Shown: positions 1 to 12,194, numbered from the stretch's first letter. The stretch: DNA of 64,000 nucleotides from an uncultured Pelagibacteraceae bacterium (GCA_902560855.1 CACENJ010000004.1:20356-84355), one strand, 5' to 3'. Numbers and translations are program-made. The notes: generated from the letters alone by a model not told the origin.

Positions 1-60
1 GGATAGAGCGCCTGACTTCGGATCAGGAGGTTGAGGGTTCAAGTCCTTCCTGGCGCACCA
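1..60 (+). tRNA. tRNA-Arg (anticodon TCG), 5' end truncated by window edge
   Basis: Anticodon arm CCTGA-CTTCGGA-TCAGG (anticodon TCG), T-arm with GGTTCAAGTCC, 3' CCA encoded. Confidence 0.9.
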
Positions 61-61
61 T

Positions 62-853
62 TTACTCGCCAATATTAATTAAAGTACCTTTTTTACGTGC
101 TTGACTAAAAGAGTAATAGAACAAAGATATAGCAATAATTAAATAAATTAAATTAAGATAAAGAGCTTGTAAAATATTTTGATAATTTACTGAATTATCA
201 ATTAGTATGCTTCTGGTCTCTTCAAATATATAAACAAGAGGAAGAGCATAAGCTATTTTTTGAAAAAATTCTGGCAAAATTTCTATGGGATAATAAATGC
301 AACCAAATGGCGCTAACAAAAACATAGTCGACCAAGCAATATTTTCAAAAGAAGGTCCAAATCTTAACAATCCCGCAGAAACGAATATACCAAGTGTAAT
401 TCCAAAAATATATAAACTTAAAAAAAGAAAAAATAAATGCACACCGAGATCTAATAAAGATATTCCAAAAAGTGGAGATGTTAGTAAAATTGCTGGAACA
501 AGGCCAATTAAAGCTCTGATTAAAGCTGTAAAAACTAAAGAGATAATTATTTCACCAATTTTAATTGGAGCTATAAATAAATTTGTAAAGTTTCTACTCC
601 AAATTTCCTCTAAAAATAGCATGTTAAAACCAATGCTTGTTCTAAATAAAAAATCGTAAAGAATGGCACATGATAAAATTACACCAACTGCATTATTGTA
701 ATAAGAGCTATGTGATGCAAAAAAATTCGATATGAATCCCCATAAAGTTATTTGAATTGATGGCCAGTAAATTAAATCTAAAATTCTAGGAAAAGATCTT
801 GTAATTAAATAAAAGTGTCTTAAAAAAAGACCATAAATTCTAATAAGATTCAT
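62..853 (-). CDS. ABC-2 type transporter permease
   Basis: Multi-TM ORF overlapping an ABC ATPase ORF; ABC-2 permease-like 'PFGCIYYPIEILPEFFQKIAYALPLVYIFEETR'. Confidence 0.85.
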   Translation of the reverse strand: MNLIRIYGLFLRHFYLITRSFPRILDLIYWPSIQITLWGFISNFFASHSSYYNNAVGVILSCAILYDFLFRTSIGFNMLFLEEIWSRNFTNLFIAPIKIGEIIISLVFTALIRALIGLVPAILLTSPLFGISLLDLGVHLFFLFLSLYIFGITLGIFVSAGLLRFGPSFENIAWSTMFLLAPFGCIYYPIEILPEFFQKIAYALPLVYIFEETRSILIDNSVNYQNILQALYLNLIYLIIAISLFYYSFSQARKKGTLINIGE

Positions 854-1577
854 TTTTATCTCTTGAAAGTTTTAAAAAAACTTCCTCTAAATTTTTTCTA
901 CCATGTTTTTTTATCAGTTCTTCTGGATAGCCTTTATCAATAATACTACCATCTTTCATCATTAGCACTGTTTTACACAATCTTGTTACTTCGCTCATAT
1001 TATGTGAAGCCAACAATATTGATATTTTTTTTTCTTTTTTATAATTTTCTAAAAAGCTTCTAACAAAATCACCAATTTCTGGATCAAGAGAAGCTGTTGG
1101 TTCATCCAAAAGTAAAACGCTCGGATTATTTATCAAAGCCTTGGCCAAACTAGCTCTGTTTTTCTGTCCTGAAGAAAGCTCACCTGTTATTCTATTTAAT
1201 AAATCCTCTAATCTTAATTTCTCAACAAGGTACTCAATTCTATTTTTTATATTAGGAACATTATATAATTTGCAGTATACAATTAAGTTTTGTTTTACAG
1301 TAAGTTTTTTTGGTAATTCAATATAAGGTGAAATAAAATTTATTTTTTGAAGAGTTTCTATTCTATTTTCCTCAATTTTTTTTCCATCTATTAATATCTC
1401 TCCATATGAAGGTTTTAGCAAACCAAGCATCATTCCTATAGTTGTTGTTTTTCCACAACCATTTGGCCCAAGCAACCCTAAGATTTCATTTTCTTTTATA
1501 TTAAATGAAATACCTTTCACAGCTTCTTTTGATCCATAGTTTTTTTTAAGATTTCTAATTTCTACTAAATTTTCCAT
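840..1577 (-). CDS. ABC transporter ATP-binding protein
   Basis: Walker A GPNGCGKTT, signature LSSGQKNR, Walker B VLLLDEPTASLDP. Confidence 0.95.
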   Translation of the reverse strand: MENLVEIRNLKKNYGSKEAVKGISFNIKENEILGLLGPNGCGKTTTIGMMLGLLKPSYGEILIDGKKIEENRIETLQKINFISPYIELPKKLTVKQNLIVYCKLYNVPNIKNRIEYLVEKLRLEDLLNRITGELSSGQKNRASLAKALINNPSVLLLDEPTASLDPEIGDFVRSFLENYKKEKKISILLASHNMSEVTRLCKTVLMMKDGSIIDKGYPEELIKKHGRKNLEEVFLKLSRDKNESY

Positions 1578-2509
1578 TAAAATTTTGATGCCCTTATCAA
1601 TCTATCATTTATTGCTTGACCAAAACCTTTATTTGGTATTTTTTCAACAGATATACTCTTAAATTTTTTTTTTCTAATCATTCTCAAAGTTTTATACAAA
1701 TTTTTTGCAGCTTCCTTAAGATTTTTATTTTTACTTAAATAATAAAAGTTTTTAGCAGATTTTTTTCTTTTTTGAATTAATATAAATGCCTCATCTATTT
1801 TTGATTTTTTAACGTTCAATCTAATTGGAATTCCGGGAGAATAATGAATTTTTCCTTGCCCAGGTGAAATAATTTTTTTTAAATTATTATTAAATTTAAG
1901 ATTTGTTCTGAGAATTTTGTTTATTTTACTTATTTCTATTCCTCCTAATCTAAGTACTTTTGGCCTTCCGATTAAATTTATTATTGTTGATTCCAAACCT
2001 ACATGCGATCTTCCTCCATCAAGAATAAATTTTATTTTTTTTCCAAATTCGTCTATTACATCTTCTTTAGATACCGGGCTGATTTTTGTAGAAATATTTG
2101 CACTAGGTGCCGCGAGCGGATAGTTAATAATTGTAAGAAGCTTTTTTGTTATTGGATGATTAGGAAATCGTACGGCTAGAGTTTTTTTATTATTAGTTAC
2201 ATTCTTACAAATTTTACTATCTTTTTTTAGCTTTAAAACAAAAGTAATTGGACCCGGACAAAGTTTTTCGTATAATTTAAAAAAGTCATTATTTAATTCA
2301 CAATCTTTTTTTAGCATATTTAAATTACAATAATGAACAATTAGTGGGTTTTTTTTGGGTCTTTTTTTTAATTTAAATATTTTACTAGTAGCTTTTTTTG
2401 AATAAGCATTTGCAGCTAGGCCATAAACTGTCTCGGTAGGAACCGCAATACAATTATTATTATCAAGATATTTCTTAGCTTTTTTGATATTTGAATGATT
2501 GCGTTTCAT
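1577..2509 (-). CDS. L-threonylcarbamoyladenylate synthase (Sua5/YrdC/YciO family)
   Basis: Motifs 'CIAVPTETVYGLAANA', 'KKRPKKNPLIVH', 'PLAAPSANIS', C-terminal Sua5-like domain. Confidence 0.92.
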   Translation of the reverse strand: MKRNHSNIKKAKKYLDNNNCIAVPTETVYGLAANAYSKKATSKIFKLKKRPKKNPLIVHYCNLNMLKKDCELNNDFFKLYEKLCPGPITFVLKLKKDSKICKNVTNNKKTLAVRFPNHPITKKLLTIINYPLAAPSANISTKISPVSKEDVIDEFGKKIKFILDGGRSHVGLESTIINLIGRPKVLRLGGIEISKINKILRTNLKFNNNLKKIISPGQGKIHYSPGIPIRLNVKKSKIDEAFILIQKRKKSAKNFYYLSKNKNLKEAAKNLYKTLRMIRKKKFKSISVEKIPNKGFGQAINDRLIRASKF

Positions 2510-2529
2510 GTATTATCACTAACTAATAT

Positions 2530-2775
2530 ATGAAAGAAAAAAATTTACCAGATTATAATAATTCTAAATCCCTTGAAGAATTAACAAAAGAAGTAAATAA
2601 AATTATTGAGGAACTAGAAAAACAGAAAGATATAAGAAGCTCGTTAGAAGATTACCAAAAGTTAATAAAACTTAATAGTATTATTGAAAAAAAATTTCAA
2701 AAAAAATCTAAAGACATAAATCAAAATATTAAAGACAAAGTAAAAAGTATAAAAAAGAAAAAAAATGTTAAATGA
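2530..2775 (+). CDS. xseB: Exodeoxyribonuclease VII small subunit
   Basis: 81 aa with 'SLEELTKEVNKIIEELE...SLEDYQKLIKL'; immediately upstream of ispA-like gene as in many proteobacteria. Confidence 0.8.
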   Translation: MKEKNLPDYNNSKSLEELTKEVNKIIEELEKQKDIRSSLEDYQKLIKLNSIIEKKFQKKSKDINQNIKDKVKSIKKKKNVK

Positions 2776-3637
2776 TCTTAATAAAGTAGTTAAAGATATA
2801 AATTTATTTTTAAAAAAATATTTAAAAAAACAAAAATATTCAGGTTTACTATCTGCCATGAATTATGGGCTTTTTCCTGGAGGAAAAAAAATAAGATCCA
2901 AGATCTTAGTTGACGTTGGTAAAATATTTAATGTCAAATATAGCAAGTTAATAATTATTGGAGCTGCAGTAGAATGCATACACGCATATTCATTAATTCA
3001 TGATGATCTTCCTTGTATGGATAATGATTTTGTAAGAAGAGGAAAGCCTTCTACACATGTAAAATTTGGTGAAGCAACAGCAGTATTGGCAGGCAATTCC
3101 TTGCTTACTCTAGCATTTGAGATTTTAAGTAATAAAAAACTGAATTTAAAAGAAAAAACTAAAAATATATTAATTTCAAAATTATCAAGTTACTCAGGAC
3201 ACACAGGAATAGCAGGAGGTCAATTTTTAGATTTAGATTTTGAAAATCAAAAAGTGCCTTTAAAAAAAATTGTTGATATGCAATTAAAAAAAACTGGAAA
3301 ATTATTTGCTTATTGTTGTTCTGTTCCAGCTATTATTAATAATAATGATATTAAAAAAATTAATACATTTGAAAAAATTGGTTATGATATAGGATTGTTA
3401 TTTCAAATAGCAGATGATTTGATTGATCATAGAGGAGATGCAAAAAAAGCAGGAAAAAAAACAAAAAAAGATAAAAAGTTTGGTAAAGCTACTCTTATCA
3501 GTTTACTAGGATACAAAAAAACTGTTATATATAGTAAAAAATTGAGAATAAAAATTCAAAAAAAAATAAGCAAGTATGGTTGGAGATCAAAAAATTTGAA
3601 CGAAACAATAAACTATATATTAAATAGAAATAAATGA
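2765..3637 (+). CDS. ispA: Farnesyl/geranyl diphosphate synthase
   Basis: Prenyltransferase motifs '[12 protein letters not shown]' and '[13 protein letters not shown]'. Confidence 0.92.
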   Translation: MLNDLNKVVKDINLFLKKYLKKQKYSGLLSAMNYGLFPGGKKIRSKILVDVGKIFNVKYSKLIIIGAAVECIHAYSLIHDDLPCMDNDFVRRGKPSTHVKFGEATAVLAGNSLLTLAFEILSNKKLNLKEKTKNILISKLSSYSGHTGIAGGQFLDLDFENQKVPLKKIVDMQLKKTGKLFAYCCSVPAIINNNDIKKINTFEKIGYDIGLLFQIADDLIDHRGDAKKAGKKTKKDKKFGKATLISLLGYKKTVIYSKKLRIKIQKKISKYGWRSKNLNETINYILNRNK

Positions 3638-5548
3638 ATAAATACCAATATTTAAATAATGTAAATTTTCCATCAGATATTAAAAAATTATCTGTAGATG
3701 AATTAAAAATTCTTTCAGAAGAAATTAGAAAAGAAATGATTGAAGCAGTATCAATTACTGGCGGTCATTTAGGTGCAGGATTAGGCGTTGTTGAATTAAC
3801 AGTAGCATTACATTATATATTTGATACACCCAACGATAAGTTAATTTGGGATGTTGGACACCAAAGCTATCCACATAAAATTATAACTGGAAGAAAGGAA
3901 AAGATAAGAACGCTTAGACAAGGAAAAGGTTTATCTGGTTTTACAAAAAGAACCGAAAGTGAATATGATCCATTTGGTGCAGCTCATAGTTCAACTTCAA
4001 TTTCTTCAGCACTTGGCGTAGCAGTTGCAAATAAATTATCAAATAAATCTAATGATGTAGTTGCAGTTATTGGCGATGGAGCGATTAGTGCTGGTATGGC
4101 TTATGAAGCAATGAATAATGCTGGGATTTCAAAAACAAAAATGATTGTTGTTTTAAACGATAACGATATGTCGATAGCAAAGCCCGTTGGAGCAATGAGA
4201 GCATATCTTGCAAAGTTACTTTCAGGCAAAATGTATTTTAGTCTTAGAGAAACTATAAAACTGATAATTTCAGCATTTTCTAAAAGATTTAGTGCGAAAG
4301 CTGGAGAAGCTGAAGATTTTTTAAGATCTGCAGTTACAGGAGGAACTTTATTTAATAAACTAGGTTTTTATTATGTAGGACCAATTGATGGACATGATTT
4401 AGATTCTTTAATACCAGTTTTAAAAAATGCTAAAGAATCTAATCACGAAGGTCCAATAATGATTCATATAAAAACTAAAAAAGGAAAAGGTTATTCTTTT
4501 GCAGAAAACGCATTGGATAAATATCATGGAGTATCAAAATTTAATATAAAAACAGGCGTTCAAGAAAAATCCAAATCTAACATTCCTTCTTATACTAAAG
4601 TTTTTGCAAATACATTAATCAAACATGCTGAAAAAGATAGCAAAATAATTGGAATTACTGCGGCAATGCCATCTGGAACAGGCATGGATATTTTTGGTCA
4701 AAAATTTCCAAAAAGAATGTTTGATGTTGGTATTGCAGAACAACATGCAGTTACATTTGCTGCTGGATTAGCAACAGAAGGATTTAAACCTTTTGCAGCC
4801 ATATATTCAACTTTTTTTACAAAGGGCATACGATCAAGTTGTTCATGATGTTGCTATACAGAGTCTTCCAGTGAGATTTGCAATTGATAGAGCAGGATTG
4901 GTTGGAGCAGATGGACCTACTCATGCCGGTTCTTTTGATATAACATATTTATCAACTCTACCAAATTTTGTAGTAATGGCTGCAAGCGACGAGTCTGAAT
5001 TGGTTAAAATGATAAGCACCTCAGTAGATATTGATGATCGACCTTCTGCTTTCAGATACCCAAGAGGTTTGGGCATCGGTATAGATTTACCATCAATTGA
5101 CAACAAACTAGAAATTGGAAAAGGCAGAATTATTCAAGAAGGAAAAAAATTAGCAATAATAAATTTTGGAGCAAGACTCAGCGAATGTTTGAATGCATCA
5201 AATAGTTTAAAGAAAAAAGGTATTAACGTTACTATAGCCGATGCTAGATTTGCTAAACCACTTGATGAAAATTTAATTTGGCAGCTGGCAACTGACCACG
5301 AGTCTATTATTACAATTGAAGAAGGTTCTATAGGAGGATTTGGATCACATGTTGCAAAATTTTTATCGGAAAAAAATCTTTTAGACAAAGGATTGAAGTT
5401 TAGATCAATGATTTTGCCTGATAAATTTATTGATCAAGACAAACCTGAATTAATGTATAGATCTGCTGGATTGGATAGCCAGACAATAGAAAATAAAGTT
5501 CTGGATTTACTTAACTCAAATGTTGTTCTTCAAAAACAAAAACAATAA
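3634..5548 (+). CDS. dxs: 1-deoxy-D-xylulose-5-phosphate synthase, reading frame interrupted by one frameshift near 4812-4818
   Basis: ORFs 3634..4848 and 4793..5548 are the N- and C-terminal parts of one DXS; frame changes at CTTTTTTTAC. Deleting one T gives the continuous conserved peptide [28 protein letters not shown]. Confidence 0.9.
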
Positions 5549-6634
5549 TTAGCTTCCACACTGTGCCTTATTTAAAAGGTAGTGATCGAGCAGAACACAA
5601 TTTAACATAGCTTCTCCAACTGGTACCGCTCTAATTCCGACGCAAGGGTCATGTCTACCTTTTACAGAAATAGAAGTATTTTTTCCAAACTTATCAATTG
5701 TTTTTCTACTTTTTAAAATAGAAGAAGTTGGTTTAACTGCAAAAGAAACTATTATTTCTTGACCAGTAGATATTCCACCAAGTATTCCACCTGCATTATT
5801 AGAATTAAATTTTATTTTCTTTCCTTTTTGTGAAATTTCATCTGAATTTTCTTCCCCAGTTAAAAGAGCCGAATTCATTCCTGACCCAACATTTACACCT
5901 TTTACTGCGTTTATGCTCATCATTGCGGAAGCTATATCCATATCGAGTTTAGAATATATCGGTGCACCTAATCCGCCGGGTATACCTCTTGCTCTTATCT
6001 CAACAACAGCTCCACATGAAGAACCAGATTTTCTTATACTTAATAAGTATTTTTCCCAAAGCTTAACTATCGATTTATCAGGACAAAAAAATGAATTTTT
6101 TCTTATATTGTTGTCGTTCCATTTATTTATATCACAACCAAGAATTCCTAATTGAGTTACAGCACCAATTACTTTAAATTTTTTTCCCAACTTTTTTTCC
6201 AACACTTTCCTTGCAATTGCCCCCGCGGCAACTCTTGAAGCTGTTTCTCTTGCAGATTGCCTGCCTCCACCTCTATAATCTCTAATTCCATATTTTTTAA
6301 AGTAAGTAAAATCCGCATGTCCTGGTCTAAATTTATTTTTTATTGTCTCATAATCTCTAGATCTAGCATCTTTATTGTAAATTATAAGAGAAATAGGAGT
6401 ACCAGTTGTTTTACCTTCAAACACACCAGATAATATTTCTACTTTATCATCTTCTTTTCTTTGAGTTGTAAATTTTGATTGGCCAGGTTTTCTTTTATTC
6501 AAGTCAATTTGAATATCCTTTTCTTTTAGTCCAATATTTGGAGGACAACCATCAACTATACATCCTATGGCCGGACCATGAGATTCTCCCCATGTAGTGA
6601 AACGAAATAGCTTTCCAAAAGTATTAAATGACAT
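5549..6634 (-). CDS. aroC: Chorismate synthase (start moved to internal Met at 6634)
   Basis: '[32 protein letters not shown]', '[22 protein letters not shown]', '[14 protein letters not shown]'; the longer ORF start (6676) would overlap pdxH. Confidence 0.96.
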   Translation of the reverse strand: MSFNTFGKLFRFTTWGESHGPAIGCIVDGCPPNIGLKEKDIQIDLNKRKPGQSKFTTQRKEDDKVEILSGVFEGKTTGTPISLIIYNKDARSRDYETIKNKFRPGHADFTYFKKYGIRDYRGGGRQSARETASRVAAGAIARKVLEKKLGKKFKVIGAVTQLGILGCDINKWNDNNIRKNSFFCPDKSIVKLWEKYLLSIRKSGSSCGAVVEIRARGIPGGLGAPIYSKLDMDIASAMMSINAVKGVNVGSGMNSALLTGEENSDEISQKGKKIKFNSNNAGGILGGISTGQEIIVSFAVKPTSSILKSRKTIDKFGKNTSISVKGRHDPCVGIRAVPVGEAMLNCVLLDHYLLNKAQCGS

Positions 6635-6667
6635 AAAATATATTATATAAGTTATTTTGTTGAAATT

Positions 6668-7294
6668 ATGAATCAAAAAAACTCTCTTGGCTTAGATTAT
6701 TGCTTTAAGGATTTAGAAAATCCCATAGATCTCTTTAGCGAATGGTTTAATGAGGCAAAAAAGAAGGAGATAAACGATCCAAATGCACTTGCGCTAGCAA
6801 CAGTTGATAAAAAAGGACTCCCTTCAGTCAGAGTAGTATTGTTAAAAGATTACAATCAAAATGGATTTGTTTTTTATACAAATCTTAATAGTAATAAAAG
6901 TAATGATTTAAAAATTAATCCAAATGCATCCATGTGCTTTTATTGGAAAAGCTTACTAAGACAAATAAGAGTTAGTGGAAAAATATTAAGCGTATCAGAT
7001 AAAGAAGCGGATATTTATTACAATTCTAGATCTTATGATAGTAGGATTGGTGCATGGGCGTCAAAGCAAAGCGCAGTTTTAAAAAATAGAGATGAATTAT
7101 ATAAATCAATAGAAAATTATAAAAAAAAATATCCCGATCAAAACAAAGTTCCAAGGCCAAGTCACTGGTCAGGTTGGAAGTTAATACCTTATGAAATTGA
7201 GTTTTGGTTAGAAGGCAATAATAGAATTCATCAGAGATTAAAATACTCAAAAGAAAAAGATGATAAATGGAACAAATCTCTTCTAAGTCCTTAA
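6668..7294 (+). CDS. pdxH: Pyridoxamine 5'-phosphate oxidase
   Basis: '[31 protein letters not shown]', C-terminal '[16 protein letters not shown]'. Confidence 0.95.
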   Translation: MNQKNSLGLDYCFKDLENPIDLFSEWFNEAKKKEINDPNALALATVDKKGLPSVRVVLLKDYNQNGFVFYTNLNSNKSNDLKINPNASMCFYWKSLLRQIRVSGKILSVSDKEADIYYNSRSYDSRIGAWASKQSAVLKNRDELYKSIENYKKKYPDQNKVPRPSHWSGWKLIPYEIEFWLEGNNRIHQRLKYSKEKDDKWNKSLLSP

Positions 7295-8304
7295 AAAGTT
7301 CTTTCCAAACTAAATGAGGTTAAATTTTGAAAAATTGTTTTTTCTTTAGACTCTTCAAATATACTTAAAGAATTAGATGCAAGATTAATAAAGTATTTTG
7401 CTTTTTCATAACAATCAGAAATAATATTATATTTTTTTATTAATGATAAAACTTTTTTAAATTCAATTTCAGACCTTTCTTTTTTATCAAAAATTTGTTT
7501 TAGTTCTTTTTTTTCATCTAATTTAGCTTTTTGATAAAGTAAAATTATTGGTAAAGTTATTTTACCTTCATAAAAGTCGTTGCCTATTTCTTTGCCAAAG
7601 AGTTTTAAATCTGAATTATAATCTAAAGTGTCGTCCGCTATTTGAAAAGTTAAGCCAAGATTTTTTCCATAAAACTCCAAAGCTTCTTTAATTTTATTTT
7701 CTTTATTTGCCAGTATAGAACCAACTTTAGTTGCTGCCGCAAATAATGATGCCGTTTTTGCAGATATAATTTTTAAATAAGTTTCTTCCAATACATCAAT
7801 TTCACTTTTATGTTGAAGTTGTAAAATTTCACCTTGTGAAATTTCTGCTGAAGTTGACGAAAGAAGTTTTAAAACTTCTAGATTTCCATCTTCAACCATC
7901 ATTTCAAAACATCTGCTTAATAAATAGTCTCCAACTAATATTGATGATTGATTTCCCCAGATAATGTTTAAGGTTTTTTTTCCTCTTCTAATCTCTCCTC
8001 TATCTATTACATCGTCATGCATTAGTGTAGCGGCATGAATTAATTCTACACATGCAGCAAGATTAATATCTCTACCACCTTTTGAATAACCACAAAGTTT
8101 TGCAGAACCAAGCGTTAGCAAAGCTCTTAATTTTTTACCACCAGTTCTTAAATGGTATTTTGTCATTTCGTCTACCAATCCTACTTTGCTAGAAAGTTTT
8201 GATTTAATTTTTTCTTCAACTAAAATTAGCTTTTCTTCAACTGAATTTTTGAGTTCTGAATATGAATTATTTATTCGATTTTTTAACTGAACAACAGTTC
8301 CCAT
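7291..8304 (-). CDS. ispB: Polyprenyl (octaprenyl-like) diphosphate synthase
   Basis: 'LIHAATLMHDDVIDRGEIRRGKKTLN' and 'FQIADDTLDYNSD' motifs. Confidence 0.9.
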   Translation of the reverse strand: MGTVVQLKNRINNSYSELKNSVEEKLILVEEKIKSKLSSKVGLVDEMTKYHLRTGGKKLRALLTLGSAKLCGYSKGGRDINLAACVELIHAATLMHDDVIDRGEIRRGKKTLNIIWGNQSSILVGDYLLSRCFEMMVEDGNLEVLKLLSSTSAEISQGEILQLQHKSEIDVLEETYLKIISAKTASLFAAATKVGSILANKENKIKEALEFYGKNLGLTFQIADDTLDYNSDLKLFGKEIGNDFYEGKITLPIILLYQKAKLDEKKELKQIFDKKERSEIEFKKVLSLIKKYNIISDCYEKAKYFINLASNSLSIFEESKEKTIFQNLTSFSLERTF

Positions 8305-8414
8305 ACCTTTAAATTAGTATAATTAAGGGAATATTATACTTATCAATTGACGCACCTCAAACTTCAACTATAAGGAGACTTTATATTAAATCAAAAATTT
8401 TATAAGCATTAACT

Positions 8415-9224
8415 ATGTTTTCTTTTTTCAAAAAAAAAAAAATAATTCCTCATGTTAAATTAAGTGGAGTAATTGGTAATGTTGGAAAGTTCAAACAAGG
8501 AATAGACTTTGCTGGGCAAGAAGATATTTTAAAAAAAGCTTTTTCAATTAAAAAAGCAGTAGCAGTAGCTATATCAATTAATTCTCCAGGAGGATCACCA
8601 GTTCAATCACATTTAATTCATGATTTTATTAAGTACCAAGCTAAAAAAAATAAAAAAAAAGTCATTGTATTTACCGAAGATGTAGCAGCTTCAGGGGGGT
8701 ATTTAATTGCTTGTGCTGGAGATGAAATTTATGCTAATCAAAGTTCAATTGTTGGTTCAATAGGTGTTATCTATTCATCATTTGGTTTTAAAAATTTAAT
8801 TGAAAAAATCGGTGTCCAAAGAAGAGTTTATACAGCTGGAAAAAACAAAAGTACTCTAGACCCTTTTATGGAAGAAAAACAAGAAGACATTGAAAGATTA
8901 AAAAATATTCAATTAGATTTACATAAAGATTTTATTGATGTTGTTGAAAAAAGTAGGGGAAAAAAATTGAATAAAGATAGTGGTATTGAATTATTTTCAG
9001 GTGAGTTTTGGTCTGGAAGAAAAGCCAAAGAACTAGGTCTTGTTGATGGCATTGGAAATGCTAACCAAATTTTAAGAGAAAAATTTGGTGAAAAAGTTAT
9101 AATTAAAAAATTTGAAAAAACAAAAGGTTGGCTAGCAAAAAAATTATCATCATCAGAAAATCATGCAGATCAAGCAATAAGTATTTTAGAAGAAAGATCT
9201 ATTTGGCAAAGATATGGTTTCTAA
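8415..9224 (+). CDS. S49 family peptidase (SppA/SohB-like)
   Basis: '[18 protein letters not shown]', '[31 protein letters not shown]'. Confidence 0.92.
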   Translation: MFSFFKKKKIIPHVKLSGVIGNVGKFKQGIDFAGQEDILKKAFSIKKAVAVAISINSPGGSPVQSHLIHDFIKYQAKKNKKKVIVFTEDVAASGGYLIACAGDEIYANQSSIVGSIGVIYSSFGFKNLIEKIGVQRRVYTAGKNKSTLDPFMEEKQEDIERLKNIQLDLHKDFIDVVEKSRGKKLNKDSGIELFSGEFWSGRKAKELGLVDGIGNANQILREKFGEKVIIKKFEKTKGWLAKKLSSSENHADQAISILEERSIWQRYGF

Positions 9225-10125
9225 AAAAAAAAAAGTAAAAAAAACAAAAAAGATAAAAAGAATAGCAAAAGTTAAATTTCAAACTTTTCAGGATACGATA
9301 TTAAATCTACAAAAATATTGGAGCAAACAAGGATGTATTATTTTGCAACCTTATGATATGGAAGTTGGAGCAGGAACTTTTCATCCGGCAACAACACTTA
9401 GATCTTTAGGGCCAAAGCCTTGGAAAACTGCTTATGTTCAACCATCGAGAAGACCCACCGACGGCAGATATGGAGAAAATCCAAATCGTCTTCAACACTA
9501 TTACCAGTTTCAAGTATTAATAAAACCTTCACCAAAAAATATTAAGAAACTATATTTAAATAGCTTAAAATCTGTTGGAATTAATTATTTAGATCATGAC
9601 ATTAGATTTGTAGAAGACGATTGGGAGAGCCCAACGTTAGGTGCCGCAGGATTAGGCTGGGAAGTATGGTGTGATGGAATGGAAATCACACAATTTACAT
9701 ATTTTCAGCAAATGGCAGGAATAGAATGTAATCCGGTATCAGTAGAGTTAACTTATGGCTTAGAAAGAATATGTATGTTTACACAACAGAAAAAAAATGT
9801 ATTCGATTTAGAATGGAACACAGAAGGGATAAAGTATCGAGAAGTTTTTTACCAAGCAGAAAAAGAATTTTCCGCTTATAATTTTGAATATGCAAATACA
9901 GAATATCTTTTTAAAATTTTTGAAATGCTAGAAAATGAAACAAAATCTTTATTAGACAAAAAACTTTCCTTACCTGCTTACGATCAATGTTTGAAAGCTA
10001 GTCATGTTTTTAATATTTTGGACGCAAGAGGCGTTATAAGCGTTGCACAACGAGCCGAATATATATCAAAGATAAGAGAACTTACAAAAAATGTAGGATC
10101 AATTTGGTTGAATAGTCAGTCTTAA
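9214..10125 (+). CDS. glyQ: Glycyl-tRNA synthetase alpha subunit
   Basis: '[39 protein letters not shown]' and '[26 protein letters not shown]'. Confidence 0.97.
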   Translation: MVSKKKKVKKTKKIKRIAKVKFQTFQDTILNLQKYWSKQGCIILQPYDMEVGAGTFHPATTLRSLGPKPWKTAYVQPSRRPTDGRYGENPNRLQHYYQFQVLIKPSPKNIKKLYLNSLKSVGINYLDHDIRFVEDDWESPTLGAAGLGWEVWCDGMEITQFTYFQQMAGIECNPVSVELTYGLERICMFTQQKKNVFDLEWNTEGIKYREVFYQAEKEFSAYNFEYANTEYLFKIFEMLENETKSLLDKKLSLPAYDQCLKASHVFNILDARGVISVAQRAEYISKIRELTKNVGSIWLNSQS

Positions 10126-10127
10126 AA

Positions 10128-12194
10128 ATGTCAGAATTTTTCTTAGAGTTATTTAGCGAAGAGATTCCAGCTAATATACAGAAAAGTGCTAGAAATAATC
10201 TTTTAAAAAATTTCAAAGACTTTTTTATAAAAAAAAATATTAATTTTAATAAAGAAATTTCTTTTTCTACACCTAATAGACTTTTGATATTTTTTGACGG
10301 TATAAATTCTGAAATTCATCAAAAAGAAGAAGAAATAAGAGGACCTAAAGTTGATGCATCCGAAATAGCTTTAAATGGTTTTTTAAAATCTAATAATCTG
10401 AAAAGTAAAGATATTTATAAAAAAGAAAGTGAAAAAGGAGCTTTTTATTTTGCAAAAAAACCTGCAAAAAAAATCAAAGTTTCTGATATTTTAAATCAAA
10501 ATATCCCGTTGATTTTAGATAAAATTTCATGGAAAAAATCAATGAAATGGGGAGATTTTAAACTTTATTGGGCAAGACCACTAAAGTCTGTATTAGCCAC
10601 TTTTAACAATAAAAGCTTACACTTTAAATATCATCATTTAGAAAGTTCTAATTTTACAATCATTGATAAAGATTTCGAAGATAAAAAAAAAGCTTTTAAA
10701 AATTTAAAATCATATTTGGAGTATTTCAAAAAATCGCAAATAATTATTGATCATAACTTGAGAAAAAATTTTATAAAATCTGAATTGTTAAAAATATCTA
10801 ATAAAAAAAATCTTTCCACAGAAATAAACGAAAAGCTTTTAGACGAAGTAACTAATTTAGTTAATAGACCAAATATTATTTCGTGTAAATTTGATGAAAT
10901 TTTTTTAAGAATACCAAAAGAAATATTAATTACCACAATGCAGTTTCACCAAAAATACTTTCATACATTCGATAAAAAAGGAAATATTACAAATATTTTT
11001 TTGGTTGTTGCTAATAACAAAGATAAAAAAGGTTTTATTAAAGTTGGAAACGAAAGAGTTGTAAATGCTAGATTAAGCGATGCTCAGTTTTTTTGGGAAA
11101 AAAATAAGTTAAATAATTTAGTCAAACAAGTTTCAAAACTTAAATCAATGAATTATTTTAAAGGACTTGGCACTTATTATGACAAAGTTCAAAGAATGAG
11201 AAAACTTGGAGGAATGATTTCTGATGAGTTGTTAATTAGTAAAGACAAAGTAGAAATATCTTCAACTATTTGCAAAGTAGATTTACTATCAGACATTGTA
11301 GGGGAATTTCCTGAACTTCAGGGAGTAATAGGAGGATATTTTGCAGAATTTCAGGGCTTTGATAAAGACATATCTCTTGCAGTAAAAGAACATTATTTAC
11401 CAATTGGAACAGATAGTAAAACACCAAAAAAACTTTTTAGTGTAGCTTTAGCATTAACAGATAAAATAGATACCCTTGTAGGTTTTTTTGGTATAGATCA
11501 AAAACCAACAAGTTCAAAAGATCCTTTCGCATTAAGACGTTTAGCTTTGGGTGTTATAAGGCTTTTGCTTGAAAATAATAAAGAATTTAAACTAAAAGAT
11601 TTAATAAATTATTCATACAACCTTTATCTAGAACAAGGTTTTAAGTTAAGTAACAAAACAATTTATAATGATTTAAATAATTTTTTTATAGAAAGATTAA
11701 AAAATTATATGAAAGAAAAGGATATTAGGCACGATATTATTGAAGCAGCGATCAGTTCTTATGGGATTGACAATATGATGAAGGTTTATAAAAAAGCAAT
11801 AACTTTAAACAAGTTTATAAATAAAGACACAGGGCAAGCAGTAATTTCTTGTTACAAAAGGGCTTCTAATATTTTAGATTATGAGTTAAAAAATCCTGAA
11901 TTTGAATTATCTAATAGTATTGATCCTGGATTATTTAAGAATGATTATGAGAAAAATTTGTATAAAAAAATACATGATTTAAGAAAATATTTTACTAGTG
12001 TAAGCAAAGATGAAAATTTTGAACTATCTTTAAGTAATTTAGCAGAATCAAAAAATATAATTTTCGATTTTTTTGATAATGTTATGGTTAATGATAAAGA
12101 TAAGGCTATAAAAAAAAATCGTCTAGAATTATTAAGAATGTTATGCAAAACTTATGATAGTTATTTAAATTTTTCAAATATAGAGAGTTTATAA
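10128..12194 (+). CDS. glyS: Glycyl-tRNA synthetase beta subunit
   Basis: 'LFSEEIPANIQKSA', 'TPNRL', 'DPFALRRLALGVIRLLLE'; directly after glyQ. Confidence 0.95.
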   Translation: MSEFFLELFSEEIPANIQKSARNNLLKNFKDFFIKKNINFNKEISFSTPNRLLIFFDGINSEIHQKEEEIRGPKVDASEIALNGFLKSNNLKSKDIYKKESEKGAFYFAKKPAKKIKVSDILNQNIPLILDKISWKKSMKWGDFKLYWARPLKSVLATFNNKSLHFKYHHLESSNFTIIDKDFEDKKKAFKNLKSYLEYFKKSQIIIDHNLRKNFIKSELLKISNKKNLSTEINEKLLDEVTNLVNRPNIISCKFDEIFLRIPKEILITTMQFHQKYFHTFDKKGNITNIFLVVANNKDKKGFIKVGNERVVNARLSDAQFFWEKNKLNNLVKQVSKLKSMNYFKGLGTYYDKVQRMRKLGGMISDELLISKDKVEISSTICKVDLLSDIVGEFPELQGVIGGYFAEFQGFDKDISLAVKEHYLPIGTDSKTPKKLFSVALALTDKIDTLVGFFGIDQKPTSSKDPFALRRLALGVIRLLLENNKEFKLKDLINYSYNLYLEQGFKLSNKTIYNDLNNFFIERLKNYMKEKDIRHDIIEAAISSYGIDNMMKVYKKAITLNKFINKDTGQAVISCYKRASNILDYELKNPEFELSNSIDPGLFKNDYEKNLYKKIHDLRKYFTSVSKDENFELSLSNLAESKNIIFDFFDNVMVNDKDKAIKKNRLELLRMLCKTYDSYLNFSNIESL

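Noticed and set aside
297-659. 120-aa plus-strand ORF opposite the ABC-2 permease
   Set aside because: Lies entirely within a convincing minus-strand CDS; low-complexity Lys/Ile/Pro content and no recognisable motif.
6635-6676. N-terminal extension of chorismate synthase ORF
   Set aside because: [14 protein letters not shown] is not part of the AroC family N-terminus and overlaps pdxH; the MSFNTF start at 6634 is preferred.
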